Source: Phoenix dactylifera
Lineage: Eukaryota; Streptophyta; Magnoliopsida; Arecales; Arecaceae
Direction: 5' to 3'
DNA length: 64,000 nt
Assembly: GCF_009389715.1 (NCBI RefSeq)
Contig: NC_052405.1
Coordinates: 13,584,194 to 13,648,193 of the forward strand
In this document: in pieces, positions 1 to 10,792 of the stretch
Numbering within the stretch: position 1 is the first letter of the stretch
Layout of the letters: each line of letters begins with the position of its first letter
Made by a program: the position numbers and the translations under genes
Notes under the pieces: generated by a model
Database searches by the model: none
Seen by the model: only the letters and a program-made list of their open reading frames with translations
What the model was told of the DNA's origin: nothing

Positions 1-539
1 AGAACCTTAGAAGAAGATGTGGTGATGCAGCTATGACGATGGACCGAAACAAGGTATTTGTCATGCTTCCATAAATATCATATATCTCTTGTTAGTAGTT
101 GCTAATGAAATATCTTTCATTATTATATTAACTCTGTGCCTCTCATCCTCTATGGCAGCTGGATGACTGGGTTGTTTGCAAGATTTATCTGAGGCCGAGT
201 GCTCGCAAAGAATTGTGTGGTACAGAACTTCCTACAATGGAAAGCAGAGAGCTGGAGGTGCAAGAAATATGGTATCAACCTTTTGTATTACCAATTCAGC
301 AGATCACTGAAGGATTTGACCAAGAGGTGGAGTTTTGTTCTTATAAGTCGCATGATAGCTCACTACAGTATCCATCTCCTGATGAACTACAAGAGAATTT
401 TGAATCACTGCCAGCTGAAAAGATCCTCCAACAATTCGCTGATGCACCTGATACAAACTTGGATATTCTGCAATTGCCGACTCTTGATGAGCTAGAAAAG
501 ATTTTTGAACCACCACTGGCTGATGAGATTCTCCAATAA
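1..539 (+). CDS. NAC-domain transcription factor, 3' end of copy A (partial, runs off the left edge)
   Basis: Two exons are visible: 1-53, whose 5' part lies outside the window, and 159-539. They are separated by a phase-0 intron (GT at 54, AG at 157-158). The second exon opens with LDDWVVCKIYL, the last conserved block of a NAC domain, where the usual sequence is close to 'DDWVLCRIY'. An acidic tail of about 110 residues follows. The tail contains a 35-residue repeat, and TAA at 537-539 falls inside its second unit. Base for base this matches 59416-59954 at an offset of 59415, with only about 1 percent differences, so it is the end of a second copy of the dual-NAC gene. NAC proteins are plant nuclear DNA-binding factors; the target here is unknown. 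Only the C-terminal end can be judged. Confidence 0.85.
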
Positions 540-905
540 TTCGCTGATGCACCCAATGAAGGCGTCGGTGTTGAGCAACATGGCATGATGAGCTTTTCTC
601 CTTAATTGCCTGAATAGAAGCTACAGGAAGCACACCTTGTTCTACATAGGTTGTGATTTTTTATATCATGAAATATATTTATGACCATTTTGTAGATGAA
701 AACATTGCCTATTTACGTTGAGTTTGTAATCATTTTTTCCAAGTTTTACACAGCAAGAAATAAACAAATTATGCACTTCACAACAAATATTCAGCGGTGC
801 ATTGATGTGATTTTCTATGGTCCTTTTGATTGTTCACTTGTAAATTGATTCAATAAATTACAGTTTCACTTTTTAGGAGAGGTTTAGTTTCCACGAAGAC
901 TCATT
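540..905 (+). terminator. 3' untranslated region and poly(A) signals of NAC copy A
   Basis: After the TAA the same frame stays open for 21 more codons to a second TAA at 603-605. The following AT-rich stretch has AATAAA-type signals near 760 (AGAAATAAAC) and at 852-857. The same layout follows the intact copy at 59955-60315. The transcript end itself cannot be seen. Confidence 0.35.
604..890 (+). repeat. 3'UTR-like repeat, unit 1 (partner at 2204-2497)
   Basis: The run from 'TGAATAGAAGCTACAGGAA' through 'TTTTTAGGAGAGGTTT' is repeated, more diverged, at 2204-2497 in the same orientation. Both units keep the TTGATTCAATAAAT signal near their ends. Block B has the pair at about 11138-11412 and 12290-12580, and block C at about 60019-60305 and 61614-61905. 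The first unit is the 3' end of the NAC transcript, so the second looks like the leftover 3' end of an older NAC copy. Confidence 0.7.
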
Positions 906-2203
906 CTTGAAAAAAAAAAATCTAACCCTTCCATGGGAACCATCTTCCAGTATGTTTTCTGATGTGAACAATATAACATTTGTTTGTAACCTTTGGTGAG
1001 AGTTATTTTGTTCCAAATATTTTTCAAATGCTTCTTAATTCACCTTTCAGTTTAGTGGCAGGTAAAGCCTTATAAAAGATGCTCTAGTTTATGGCACATC
1101 TCACGAAAAATGAAAAAGGTTTGGATTTTGCTGCTGGGTTTGCAATTCTGGTCTCTCTGCTTTGAATAAAGGTGCAGCAGAAATCAAAGTTGGCCTTTCC
1201 TTATAATAATAAATTCAGCTACGCTTCCAAGTATTCAAGCTTTGTTGCATAGTTCCATAATTGCAGAATACAGAAAGGAACCCCAAGAAGCAGAGGAACT
1301 TTACACCTTGAAGTTATGTTTTCTCTCTCTTCAATCATAAAGGAGAGATACTGATCAAAGTATCAGATTTCTGAAGAATAATGCAAGTTGGCATGTAGTC
1401 CACCTCCTTGCCCTTCATCCACTTGTATCCACCCAACCAACCATATAAACCCAACTAAATCGACACCAAGAGTCTCATTTGTAAACTAAATATAAGCTGC
1501 TTTGGAATGTACCACTTTTCATGGTTAACCAAACATATAAAAACAACTTTCTCAGGCATCATGTTCTTGTTATTTATTTAAGAATTCTTTTAGTCTATCA
1601 TCTTAAAAGATCTTTTTCTCCATGCTCGGCATGGAACCTCGGTAACTTCTTGAATGGAAAGGTAGCTTGTCTGAGAATATAGGCGATGTACCAATGAGCT
1701 TCCGATAGTGAAAGGAAAGGCTGGCAGTGACCCACCCGCTTGCATGTAATTCATAATCGTGATATTTTGTGATTTTGCAATGTATGCTTTTATCTGAAAT
1801 GAAGTTTGGCTGCATGTTGTAAATTCAGAAAAATGACAAGATCATGCAACTGAGAGTTTATTTGAGTAGTATCATTCAAGCTCACAACCCCTTCCTTCAT
1901 ACACTTTCCTTCTTAGCTCTCTTTCTCTCTCTCTCTTCTTCACAATCCAGACATCCTAAAACAACCTTTTTAGTTTATTTTATTTGAAACAAGTAAGAGA
2001 AATGGAACGGGAATATATATATAAGTGAAAACTTTCAATTTAGCATTAATATTCCAGTCAATCAATTATGTAATCTTGAGATATTTTGCTGGTCAGTAAT
2101 TCTAGGAGAGCTCTAACAATCATAGTTTAGCTAAAAAGATTCAGAGTTATAGGATGATCACAGATTAGCAAGATCCTATGATTTAGCAAGAGATTTTGCA
2201 TAC

Positions 2204-2497
2204 TTGAATAGAAGCTGCAGGAAACACCACCTAGTTCTACATAGGCTGGTGACTGCTTATGTCATGAAATATATTTACGACAATTTTGAAGATGAAAATA
2301 TTGACTATTTATGTTGAGCTTGTAATTGTTTTCTCCAGAAGATAGAAGCAGTTTTACATTAAGAGAAATAAAGAAATTGTGCTTCGCGACCAGCATTAAG
2401 CTTTGCATTGATATGATTTTCTATGGTTCTTTTGGATTGTTTATTTGTAAATTGATTCAATAAATCACAATTTCAGTTTTTAGGGGAGGTTTTGAAA
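2204..2497 (+). repeat. 3'UTR-like repeat, unit 2 (relic of an older NAC 3' end)
   Basis: This is the diverged direct repeat of 604-890, about 1.6 kb downstream. No NAC coding sequence precedes it, so only the transcript tail seems to remain. That origin is inferred from resemblance to the NAC 3' region. Confidence 0.6.
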
Positions 2498-2593
2498 GAA
2501 CAGGAAGGAAATCGTTGAAAGTACTAAAAGTTTCCATGGAAAGAAAACCAATGAAAAGCTTATTTTTTCAGGAACTAGAGTTTTGAGTCAAGT

Positions 2594-2898
2594 TTGCCGT
2601 ACCGATTGGTACGGATCGGTGCGGGCCGGTACGTACCAGTACCGGACAGAACTGGTGCGGTACGTACCGGTACCGGATGGGCCGGTACGTACCGGTACCG
2701 TGCCAACCTGGTACCGGCCCGAGCCGACCCGGTACCGGTCCGTACCGAATGGTACCGGCCCCCACCGACCTCAAATTAGTTTTGGCTTTTGGCCCGAACC
2801 AGCCGAACCGGCACAGTACCGCTTCGGTTTGGTATGGTACCAGTACCGTGCCTGTACCGGTGCCCACTGGTACGTCGGTACGGTCGGTACAACGAACC
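2594..2898. repeat. CCGGTACGG-rich dispersed repeat
   Basis: About 300 bases are dominated by GGTACGTACCGG, GGTACCGG and CGGTACGG, with GC content far above the surroundings. Many words are their own reverse complement, so open frames appear on both strands and are not coding. Relatives in this window lie at 12683-12927, 26300-26560, 28620-28910, 29050-29090 and 61972-62097, with shorter traces near 4165, 14135, 23280 and 32935. Confidence 0.75.
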
Positions 2899-5034
2899 TT
2901 GGTTTTGATATAATTATGCTTTGCAAGTTGCAGCCAAAAAATACCTTGAAGGGAAAGAGATGCTGTAAATTTTCAGAACTTGTGATATTTTCTATAAATC
3001 AGCAACCTAACAAGCTTAATAGTATCAAAAATAAGGTGTGCACTTCGTTGATCTCTTTCTTCAACAATATATTCAGTTTTTTTTCACAGTTTAACTTCTC
3101 AGTTCTTGAATTACTATTCAAAATGCATTTATGTATGCAAGAATGTAGGATTTAATATGCATTTCTATCAAACTACATATCACCATGGAAATTCTTCTTA
3201 TGGTTCAAGGGGATACGGAAAATCCATCACCGATCACACTATTCTTTAGATTAAGGATGGTCCTCAACTCTTTCCTTTCAAAACACATTTATGTGTAGTG
3301 GAAAGGGATGGATTGTGTCTTGCTAACCACAGTTATGGGAGCATAATGACATGGAGAAGAAGTTTCCTAATGTTATGGTGGTTTATAAATCTCAATGAAT
3401 GAGAGCAATACAATGTGAAATGGGCTAGATTCATCTGGTGGGAAAGGAGTTTCATCATGGCACGTAATCCCTTATGCTAGGTGCTTGAGCTTATCATTTA
3501 ATTCCTTCATGATTTCATCAAGATCTCAACATGTCCTGTCAATGTTCGCTACAAATTCTAAAAATTCTTGCCAAGGATTGTTTAGATAATCAATCTATCT
3601 ATTAACAAAAGTTCACTTTCATACTAAATTGATGAAGGGAAAGGATTCAGGCTTTGTCATCTGTTGAGATTTTGCTGCCCAAATTTGCTATAGGTATTAC
3701 ATTAGGGTGAAGGAGCAATAGTTGTGAAGGGAGAAGTAATTTAAACCTATGTAGTGCAACCTTGGATGACAATCTACAATAGAAACATTATCCAATATAA
3801 CTATTTACGATGTTGAGAAGGAAACAACAAATCAGGAATGATATCAGCTGGTATGTTCCAATCTTTGTCCAAAAGGTGCAATCCTTGGCCCAAATAAAAG
3901 CAAAGACAGTGAAGCATTGAGATCTAAAATGAAAAGAGTGAGCTTGATTTGTTTAAAAAACTATATATACTACAAAGCAATACAATTACAACATTTTTCC
4001 GCCTCTTTATAGCTTAAGACAACACCAATAGGGTAAAGTAGGTTTCATACGAGAAAGGGCACCCTTTCATTATAACTATGACCTAACTAGAAAAGTTTGT
4101 AAGGATCATAATGAAATATTTCTTTAATGGAAGCTGTTCATAGCAAGTTCTGCAATTTCGATACCAGGTACGGTACCAGTATCGGTTTGAGATGTTATGG
4201 TATACACTCCGTATCGAAACAATCCTTTAACCATTTTTCTCAGTTTTTATCTCAATCCTCCTTGGCACAGATCACTAATACATAGCCGACCTAGGTGTTG
4301 GGTTCGAGGTATGACAAATATTTAAATATAATACTTTATTTTAATAAATAGTTTAAAGCAACCAATTTATTTAGCAAACTACCTAGATCACAGTTCACTT
4401 CAAACTTATTTTAAATGGTGTTGGCCTTAGGACGATTTTGTTGCCCCCTTCTTTACTATGGTTATTGGGCACCCAAATCAATAGATCCAAGGGCTTGGTG
4501 ATCAATTAGGAAGTCATAAGCTACTGTAATCATAAAAATCAGGGTTGGGCTGCTCAGTGACTTAGTATTTGATTTGTTGTTATATTGCCAAGCTTTGTGT
4601 TTCTAGTTTTGGGTACTTTTACAGTAGTTTGACCCTCGAAATATTATAGGATTCCATCTCATACTCTTAATCATACTAAAGCCAGATTGAAATGGACAAT
4701 ATCAAAAAATTAGGAAGTATAATAGTTTACACAGCGATCCCATAAAAATCATTAACTGACAAATTCTAATCAACTGTTATGTTGTTTTTACATGACAACT
4801 GCTTCTTTATATGGTTGTTCATTAATGCAGTGAGCCACGAGTGTTGAGGCACAAAATTTGAGTTTTTTTTTTCTTTTTTCTTTTTGATCTAAGGTGTTTT
4901 ATGTGACTTGAAACTGCATTATTCCCTCTATAGGGTTTTTCTAGGGTAATATCATGGTCATTTCAACATAGTCCATGTTAACATAGGCAGCTTTCAACAT
5001 TGTTTTTACCTGAGGGTCATCTCTTTTTGTTCAG
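2899..5034. other. AT-rich non-coding stretch
   Basis: To 4966 this is the right part of block A. From 4967 to 5034 it is intron sequence directly before a UPF2 exon. No gene, tRNA or clear transposon end was seen. A short CCGGTACGG-family trace (TACCAGGTACGGTACCAG) lies at about 4165-4190. Confidence 0.5.
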
Positions 5035-5286
5035 GCTTGTTTAGATGACTTCACTCATCAAAACATAGATGTTGCTTGCAATCTTCTTGAGACATGTGGC
5101 CGTTTTCTGTATCGATCTGCAGAAACAGCAATACGCATGGCAAACATGTTGGAAATAATGATTCGTTTAAAGAATGTCAAAATTTTGGATCCATGTCATA
5201 GTACACTGGTAGAAAATGCCTACTACTTGTGCAAACCACCTGAACGATCTGCTAGAGTTTCTAAAGTACGCCCTCCATTACATCAG
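5035..5286 (+). CDS. UPF2: UPF2 exon U8 (fragment L)
   Basis: 84 codons in phase 0, between TCAG at 5031-5034 and GT at 5287. The translation runs from ACLDDFTHQNIDVACN to KVRPPLHQ, part of the second MIF4G region. This exon has no partner in the main UPF2 locus, so fragment L is the only place in the window that carries it. Confidence 0.85.
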
Positions 5287-5374
5287 GTATCACATTAGTA
5301 CTTCTTCAATTCTTTTGTTCAGATTACACAGTTGCAATAAGTTGTGTAAGTTAATATATTGTTGTCTTCTGCTG

Positions 5375-5593
5375 TATATCAGGAAATTGCTTTTCTCAGA
5401 CCTCGATAAGTCAACTGTTGAACATGTTCTTAGGCAGTTGCGCAAGTTACCTTGGGCAGAATGCAAACCTTATATCTTAAAGTGCTTTTTGAAGGTCCAC
5501 AAGAGGAAGTACAGTCATGTTCATCTAACTGCTTTACTCACTGCAGGCCGCAGTCGCTATCATGATGAATTTGCAGTGGCAGTAGTAGATGAC
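5375..5593 (+). CDS. UPF2: UPF2 exon U9 (fragment L), acceptor site lost
   Basis: 73 codons from YIRKLLFSDLDK to the AVAVVDD end, which is followed by GT at 5594. The family sequence requires the exon to start at TATATCAGG (5375), but the two bases before it are TG. The nearby AG at 5381-5382 would put the exon in the wrong frame. This exon is also absent from the main locus. Confidence 0.8.
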
Positions 5594-5999
5594 GTCAGCT
5601 TTCTTGCTAGGGAATTTGTCTTTTTTTCCTTTTTTTAAAATTAATTATGAATATAAGAAACAGAGTCGTCTTCCTTCAAAAGCTAATTTAAGCTCCTATT
5701 GGTAGATCTTGAGGTATCTTGCATCATAACAGTATATGTTCTAGTTCATATTAAATCTCTCCTGACTACTGGTATCTTAAAGTTTTACATGTTCTGATAC
5801 ATGTGGATTTTATAGTTTCAAAATTGAGCATTCAAGTTAGTTTAGCAGATTATTCTGACTCGTCTCTTGTTCAGCTGTATTCTTTTATGGATTAGGTATA
5901 TCTAGGCTGGGTGTAATTTGTGGAAGTGTATACTCCTCATCTTCAAAATGTTTTTTTTGTTTTAAAAAAATTAAGGGGATCCCCATCTTAAAATGTGAT

Positions 6000-6672
6000 C
6001 GATGTCGGATGAACTGGTAGTGGGCACCATACCAGTTGCCTGGTGGGACAAGTCGGTTTCGGCCCATTCCGTGCCGTACGGGGCCCGTACCGACACAGTA
6101 GAGGAGGCAGGAGAGAGAGAAAAAGAGAGAGAGAAGGGGGAGAGAGGGAGGGAGGCCGGCGGAGGGTGGTGAAGGCCGGCGGAGGGCCGGTGGAGGCCGG
6201 CGGAGGGCCGTCGAAGGTCGGCGACCCGGGCAAGAGACGGAGGAAACCTTCGTTGCCAAAAACCAGGGCGGGTCCCCTGTTTCGTTCGAAACTGGGGTCC
6301 AACCCTTTTTTTTATTTTGCGGTTTTTAAGTGAAAGCAAATCATTTCGACTTGACTTAAAAATTGTAAAATAAAAAAGGGGGTCGAAACAAGAGACCCAC
6401 CCTATTTTTTGTTTGTGGAACTGCAGAGGCCGGAGGAGCGTCCTTCATGTGGCTAACCGGCCTCCGCCGGCTGGCTTCCACCTCTTCCTCTCTCTTCCTT
6501 CCACTCCCTCTCCCTCCCCCACTCGCTCTCTTTTTCTCTATTTCTTTCTCCTTCTCCCCCTCCGGCAATGGATTTTGTTTCTGTTGCTGGAACTGTGCCG
6601 GTCAGCCGTCGGAACGACTCGGAACGGCCGAAACCACCCTATTCGGGATGGTTTCACCGACCCTGTTTAGGA
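6000..6672. repeat. Fold-back GC/GA element, copy 1
   Basis: The left arm runs in this order: GGTACGG-type sequence, ACACAGTAGAGGAGGCAGG, (GA)n, GGCCGGCGGAGG units, then TTTCGTTCGAAA at 6280-6291. An AT-rich core with TTTTTAAGTGAA and ACTTAAAAATT follows. The right arm reverses the order: GTCGAAACAAG, CCGGCCTCCGCCGG, (CT)n, CCCCTCCGGCAA, then GGAACGGCCGAAACC and CGGGATGG. The arms are imperfect reverse complements, so the several open frames here are composition artefacts. It lies in the UPF2 intron between U9 and U10. Confidence 0.7.
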
Positions 6673-6992
6673 TCCTGAGATATGTAAAGTTTTTAGTATC
6701 CTCAGATTTGATTTTTTTTCTTTATCTTGTTAAATCTGAATTGATTAATATAATTTGCTAGAATTGCTACAAAAAGCTCCTTTTACATTTCATTTAGCTT
6801 TTATTTCAACAAGTTCGGTGCCTTTCATTTGATAAGGAAAGAATGATTTCTCTGGCTTTCATAATTTTAATGGAGACCTTCCCCTAGATTTCTCAATTAT
6901 ATAATTTGTCATATGTAGGTTTTGAGTTTTATGTTTTGTTGGTCAGAGTTAAATGAGTGGCGAGTTTGTTATTTTCTAAGCAAGGTCTGTTG

Positions 6993-7610
6993 TTCTGGTA
7001 CCGGGCATCGTACTAGTTGCCTGGCGGCATGAGTCGGTACGGGACCACGCCATGCTGTGCCGAGCCTGTACTGACACAGCAGAGGAGGCAGGAGAGAGAG
7101 TGAACAGGTGAGAGAAAAGGGAGAGAGGGAGGGGGAGAGGAGCGCTAGCGAAGTCCAGTGCCCGGATAGGTGGCGGAGGCTGCGGCTAGGTCTCTGTTTC
7201 GTTCGAAATAGGGTCCGACCGCTAAAAAATTTTGCAATTTTTAAGTGAAGTTTACAAAAAATATTTTAAAAAAATTAAGTGAAGTTGGCAATAGGTTTGC
7301 CGGCTTCAACTGAAATATGCAAAAATAAAAGGGCTCCCCTTCAGGCCCCTATTTCGAACGAAACAAGGGACTGGAGGTGGAGCCCCGCCTCCGCATCTCT
7401 CCGGCCTTTGCATCTTGGGACGACCTCTCTTCCCTCCTCTCCTTCTCCCTCCCTCCCCCATTCTCTCTCGTTTCCTTTTTTTTTCTCCTTCTATCCCTCC
7501 GAAGACGGCATTTCGGTTTGGTTGCTGGAACCGTCCCAGTTCGCCGCCGATACGGCTTGGTACGCTCTGAACCGGGCGGTTCGGGATGGTTCCGCTGACC
7601 ATATTCTGGA
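6993..7610. repeat. Fold-back GC/GA element, copy 2
   Basis: This copy has the same architecture as the one at 6000-6672. Here both central motifs are intact: TTTCGTTCGAAA at 7197-7208 and its exact reverse complement TTTCGAACGAAA at 7352-7363, about 145 bases apart around an AT-rich core. (GA)n and (CT)n tracts flank them, with CGGTACGGG and CGGTTCGGGATGG outermost. Confidence 0.7.
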
Positions 7611-8194
7611 GTTTCATCTCAGCATTTTTGGAAGTCGATGAAACTACAAGGAGGCTTGTTGGCCATTTAAGCCTTCTATCATTTTTGGGTTTCTTTTGAA
7701 GAATCAGCGTGATCTGGTCATTAGATGTATACCCTTTTGATCTAGTCATTGCACATACATTGCATATTTTTCGTTTCAACTCGTATGGAAGTTCATCTTT
7801 TGAGTACAAGTCATGTAATCACATGACATATGTAATATGTATCGAGGGGCCATATGTAAAAGATGGCCGACGGAAATTACAATGTGTTGAACATACTGAA
7901 TATAGAGATAAACAAGAAATAAGCAGCCAATAAATGTTCATGACATGTGTAAAGCCTAGACATCCGAAGTTTTATGAACCACAATATCATATTTCGCCAT
8001 ATCCATCCATCTTCTTTGGTCTCCTGTTCTGCTTTTCAACCCTTAAAACCTAAATATCAGAACACTTATTAAGATGCTCAGTAGAATTTTCCAGCCCCAA
8101 AGGTACTATGCTTTATTTTTTTCAGTTAATGGCTGGTGCATTTAAAAATATCATTGTATAATTATTTTTAAAAAAGAATGATAAACAATTTCAG
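7611..8194. other. UPF2 intron sequence, no feature seen
   Basis: AT-rich intron between the second fold-back element and exon U10. Short open frames here are unsupported. The same sequence recurs before 41919. Confidence 0.4.
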
Positions 8195-8365
8195 GTTTTG
8201 GAGGAGATTAGGCTTGGGTTAGAATTGAATGATTATGGAATGCAGCAGCAGCGCCTTGCTTACATGCGACTCTTAGGAGAGCTATACAACTATGAGCATA
8301 TTGATTCATCTGTAATTTTTGAAACATTATACTTGATTATCATTTTCAGCCATGGAACACCAGAA
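8195..8365 (+). CDS. UPF2: UPF2 exon U10 (fragment L)
   Basis: 57 codons between TTTCAG and GTAAGT, reading VLEEIRLGLELNDYG to FSHGTPE. This is part of the third MIF4G region. The near-identical partner is at 41919-42089. Confidence 0.85.
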
Positions 8366-10526
8366 GTAAGTAATGTGCCTTATTATTATTGATTATTGAA
8401 ATTCTTATTTGTATTTCTTACCTCAAGTTTTCAATTTTTATATTAATGTTTGTAGAAATTTTGTTGCTGGCATAGTGGAAAACATTACATGAATGATTAA
8501 AGTTAAAGCCATATCTGGTTTTTGGGATTTGGCAAGGGTTGGTTATTTGACTAACAGTTCTATTGCACTATATACTTGGTTAATTTGCATACCAGAAGTT
8601 AAAAAAAAATTATCAATTATTATATTCATCAAGGTTTTATATCTATTATGTTATGGATTCTACAAATTGATAACCTTGTTGACCTGCATTTGAGGGATTC
8701 ATGTATACAGATGACTGATCTATGATGCTTTTGAAATTTGAAGCTTAAAGCTTCTTAGATTTTGGTGATGAATGACTTAAATGGACAAAAAGTTAAACAA
8801 TTGTGGTCAAGCTTAAAATCTTCTGATTGCAAGTTCTAATTAGATCCTTGTTTCCAATGTTTTTGCATGACTTTATCCTAGTTGTTACATAATCATGAAA
8901 TGTCTTTTAATTTTATAAAATCCTGGATAATAGATTTATAATAGAAATGCTTTCTTCTCATGCTACTTGTGTCCTAATCACTTTTCTCCCATTAATTACT
9001 AGCGTTTTATTTTTGCTGTTTCTCTATTATTTTTTCCTTCTTGCCAAACCATGTAATACTATTTGAAACTGTTCTTACTTGGGGCATTTTTAAGTTAACT
9101 GTTTATGATCATGAAAACAGGAAGCTTTGCTCCAGTTAGTCACGATGTTAAAAATGCGATGTGAAATGGTCGCTAGGAGAGAACTGGTGTAACCAACTAC
9201 CAAAGCTTGATGTTTCTACATAGCTTCTGGATTCAATGTAGATAAAGACACTTCCTTCTCATTTCATGCTCTTTCAGTTTCTTGTGAGCAGGCTTGGGCA
9301 TTCCACAGAATCAACAATCTAAAAATTTGTTACAATCAAGTTTAGTCAATCAAGACATAATTTAAAAAAATTATGGTCAAGATTTGAGGTTGTTCATAAA
9401 GAATTATAAAGTACAGATGAAAAACAGATAAAAGTAATGTCGTGTACCCTTTGTTGCTGATGTTGGTGAGGCATAAGCTTGTAGAGTCCCACATGGGAGT
9501 TCCAGTTCATTTAATGGAACTCTAAACCAATGGGATCATCATTATTTCGAATGAAGGAAACTGCTAATTCTCAGTCATCATATGTAAAGTGTGGAAATCT
9601 TTAACTTTGAGCACTATGTACTTTAAAATACATAGCCTTTATGAAGATAATTAGTCCTATTGCAGTTTAGTAGAGGCTAGGAAACTTTAATTTTCTGCTA
9701 GTTATTAGTGATCAGATTGAATGGCCAGATCCACATGGCTGGCAGATTAAGGTGAAAGTAACTAAGACAGAATTTCAATATTATAGACAAGGAGGCTGAG
9801 ATATACTGAATACCCACCTAATTACTCGAGGTCCGGAGCACTCTTCAGTTTAGCCATGATATATTGACAGAATATGGTTCTTGTGGAAATATATAACATG
9901 CGATTCTTTCAATAGTATACTGCTTGTGCATATCCGTATCTTGCATACTTTCATCATAAAGCAATACATTTTCTTTGGGGTACATAGGGACTATATTAAC
10001 ATATGTAAAAATCAGACATGAAGATGCATGGAGATAGTGTGTTGCGATCAAACAACAGCTTTTCTAGTTATGTGAAAAAATAAAGGCAGTACAACAAAGA
10101 GAAGGAGAATAAGAAAGAGGGTAAGAGAACTAATGCTCTGAAGTCTGAATGCACAAATTGCCAACTGTTGTTCCTTATCTTATTACTGTAACTTCTAGAA
10201 ATCTCGGGGGTAAAGACAAAAACTGCATCATTGTTCAAAAGTTAAGATATTGACAGAATCATAATTGGTAGATGCATATATTCGATACAAGAATGGCACA
10301 AGCATTGACTGCAATATGCCCAACACATCAAAAACATGATGTTGTTTTAATTCATTCAGTTATTTGGTGTTGTGAATAGCATTTTAACTTTGCAATCTGA
10401 ACTTGTCCTTGTTCATGAAATCAAGTTTTTCTTTTCCTTCATTTTTCTACTTCATGTAACATGATGGAAATATTCTTTGGCCAATTTTTCTTATTAGTGC
10501 ATTTTTTTATTTTTCTTATTGTAAAG
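8366..10526. other. UPF2 intron U10-U11, with one exon-like stretch at 9121-9192
   Basis: AT-rich intron. A stretch after AACAG at 9121 reads 23 in-phase codons (EALLQLVTMLKMRCEMVARR...) to TAA at about 9190. It does not match any part of UPF2 that I know. In the duplicate the acceptor reads ACTG instead of ACAG. Nothing else is recognised. Confidence 0.35.
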
Positions 10527-10712
10527 CAAGATGCACTGGATCCACCAGAAGACTACTTTCGGATCAGGATGATAAAAACACTTCTTCAGACATGCGGTCG
10601 CTATTTTGATCGAGGTTCTTCAAAGAGGAAACTTGATAGATTTTTGATATATTTTCAGAGATACGTCCTTAGCAAAGGTCCAATACCACTAGATATTGAG
10701 TTTGACATTCAG
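10527..10712 (+). CDS. UPF2: UPF2 exon U11 (fragment L)
   Basis: 62 codons from QDALDPPEDYFRIRM to PLDIEFDIQ, between AAAG and GTTAGT. It ends the third MIF4G region. Codon 29 is CGA (10611-10613); the duplicate at 44240-44425 has TGA at this codon. Confidence 0.85.
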
Positions 10713-10792
10713 GTTAGTTAAAATTTGCTTGTCAAGTAGTTATTTATTTTTCTATCATCCAATAGTGGTCATCCTATTTCCAGTAAGTTGCT

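Larger units (their letters stand above)
548..4966 (+). repeat. Duplicated non-coding block A (copies B at 11079-14939 and C at 59963-62097)
   Basis: This block matches 11079-14939 from the shared TGCACCC at its left end to the shared TTTCAA at its right end (4961-4966 against 14934-14939). The differences are scattered substitutions plus a loss of about 0.5 kb in B, corresponding to roughly 930-1400 here. Copy C matches from the NAC coding end to about 2700. The block holds NAC 3' sequence, a CT-rich stretch near 1918-1945, a CCGGTACGG-rich repeat at 2594-2898, and otherwise AT-rich sequence with no gene I recognise. A 70-codon minus-strand reading frame at 1603-1815 recurs in all three copies, but the copies are too similar for that to show selection. 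Confidence 0.85.
5035..10712 (+). pseudogene. UPF2: UPF2 (nonsense-mediated decay factor) fragment L, exons U8-U11 only
   Basis: Four exons encode the middle-to-late part of UPF2, the MIF4G-repeat scaffold of nonsense-mediated mRNA decay: U8 5035-5286, U9 5375-5593, U10 8195-8365 and U11 10527-10712. They cover the end of the second MIF4G region and most of the third, with signatures such as ACLDDF, YYLCKPPERSAR, RKLLFSDLDK, LEEIRLGLELNDYG and DPPEDYFRIRM. All four are in frame internally. No start, N-terminal exon or C-terminal exon is attached. Before U9 the expected acceptor AG reads TG (5373-5374, CTGCTG before TATATCAGG), which should block normal joining of U8 to U9. Upstream is NAC-derived block A. 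Downstream the sequence jumps to block B at 11083. Confidence 0.85.

Noticed and set aside
1603-1815. 70-codon minus-strand frame present in blocks A, B and C
   Set aside because: The copies are too recent for conservation to mean selection, the third copy already differs at its end, and no family is recognised.
2583-3155. 190-codon frame through the CCGGTACGG repeat
   Set aside because: Consists of VRTGTVP-type words from a palindromic repeat and AT-rich flank.
4290-4310. GGGTTCGAGGT, tRNA T-loop-like
   Set aside because: No matching stems, D-loop or anticodon arm around it. No tRNA gene was found anywhere in the window.
6043-6333. Open frames of 70-190 codons on both strands in the GC/GA-rich stretches (also 7279-7809, 29279-29803, 39699-40314, 40953-41534)
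   Set aside because: They follow simple GA/CT and GGCGGAGG composition, overlap on both strands, and recur in repeat copies. No domain or splice support.
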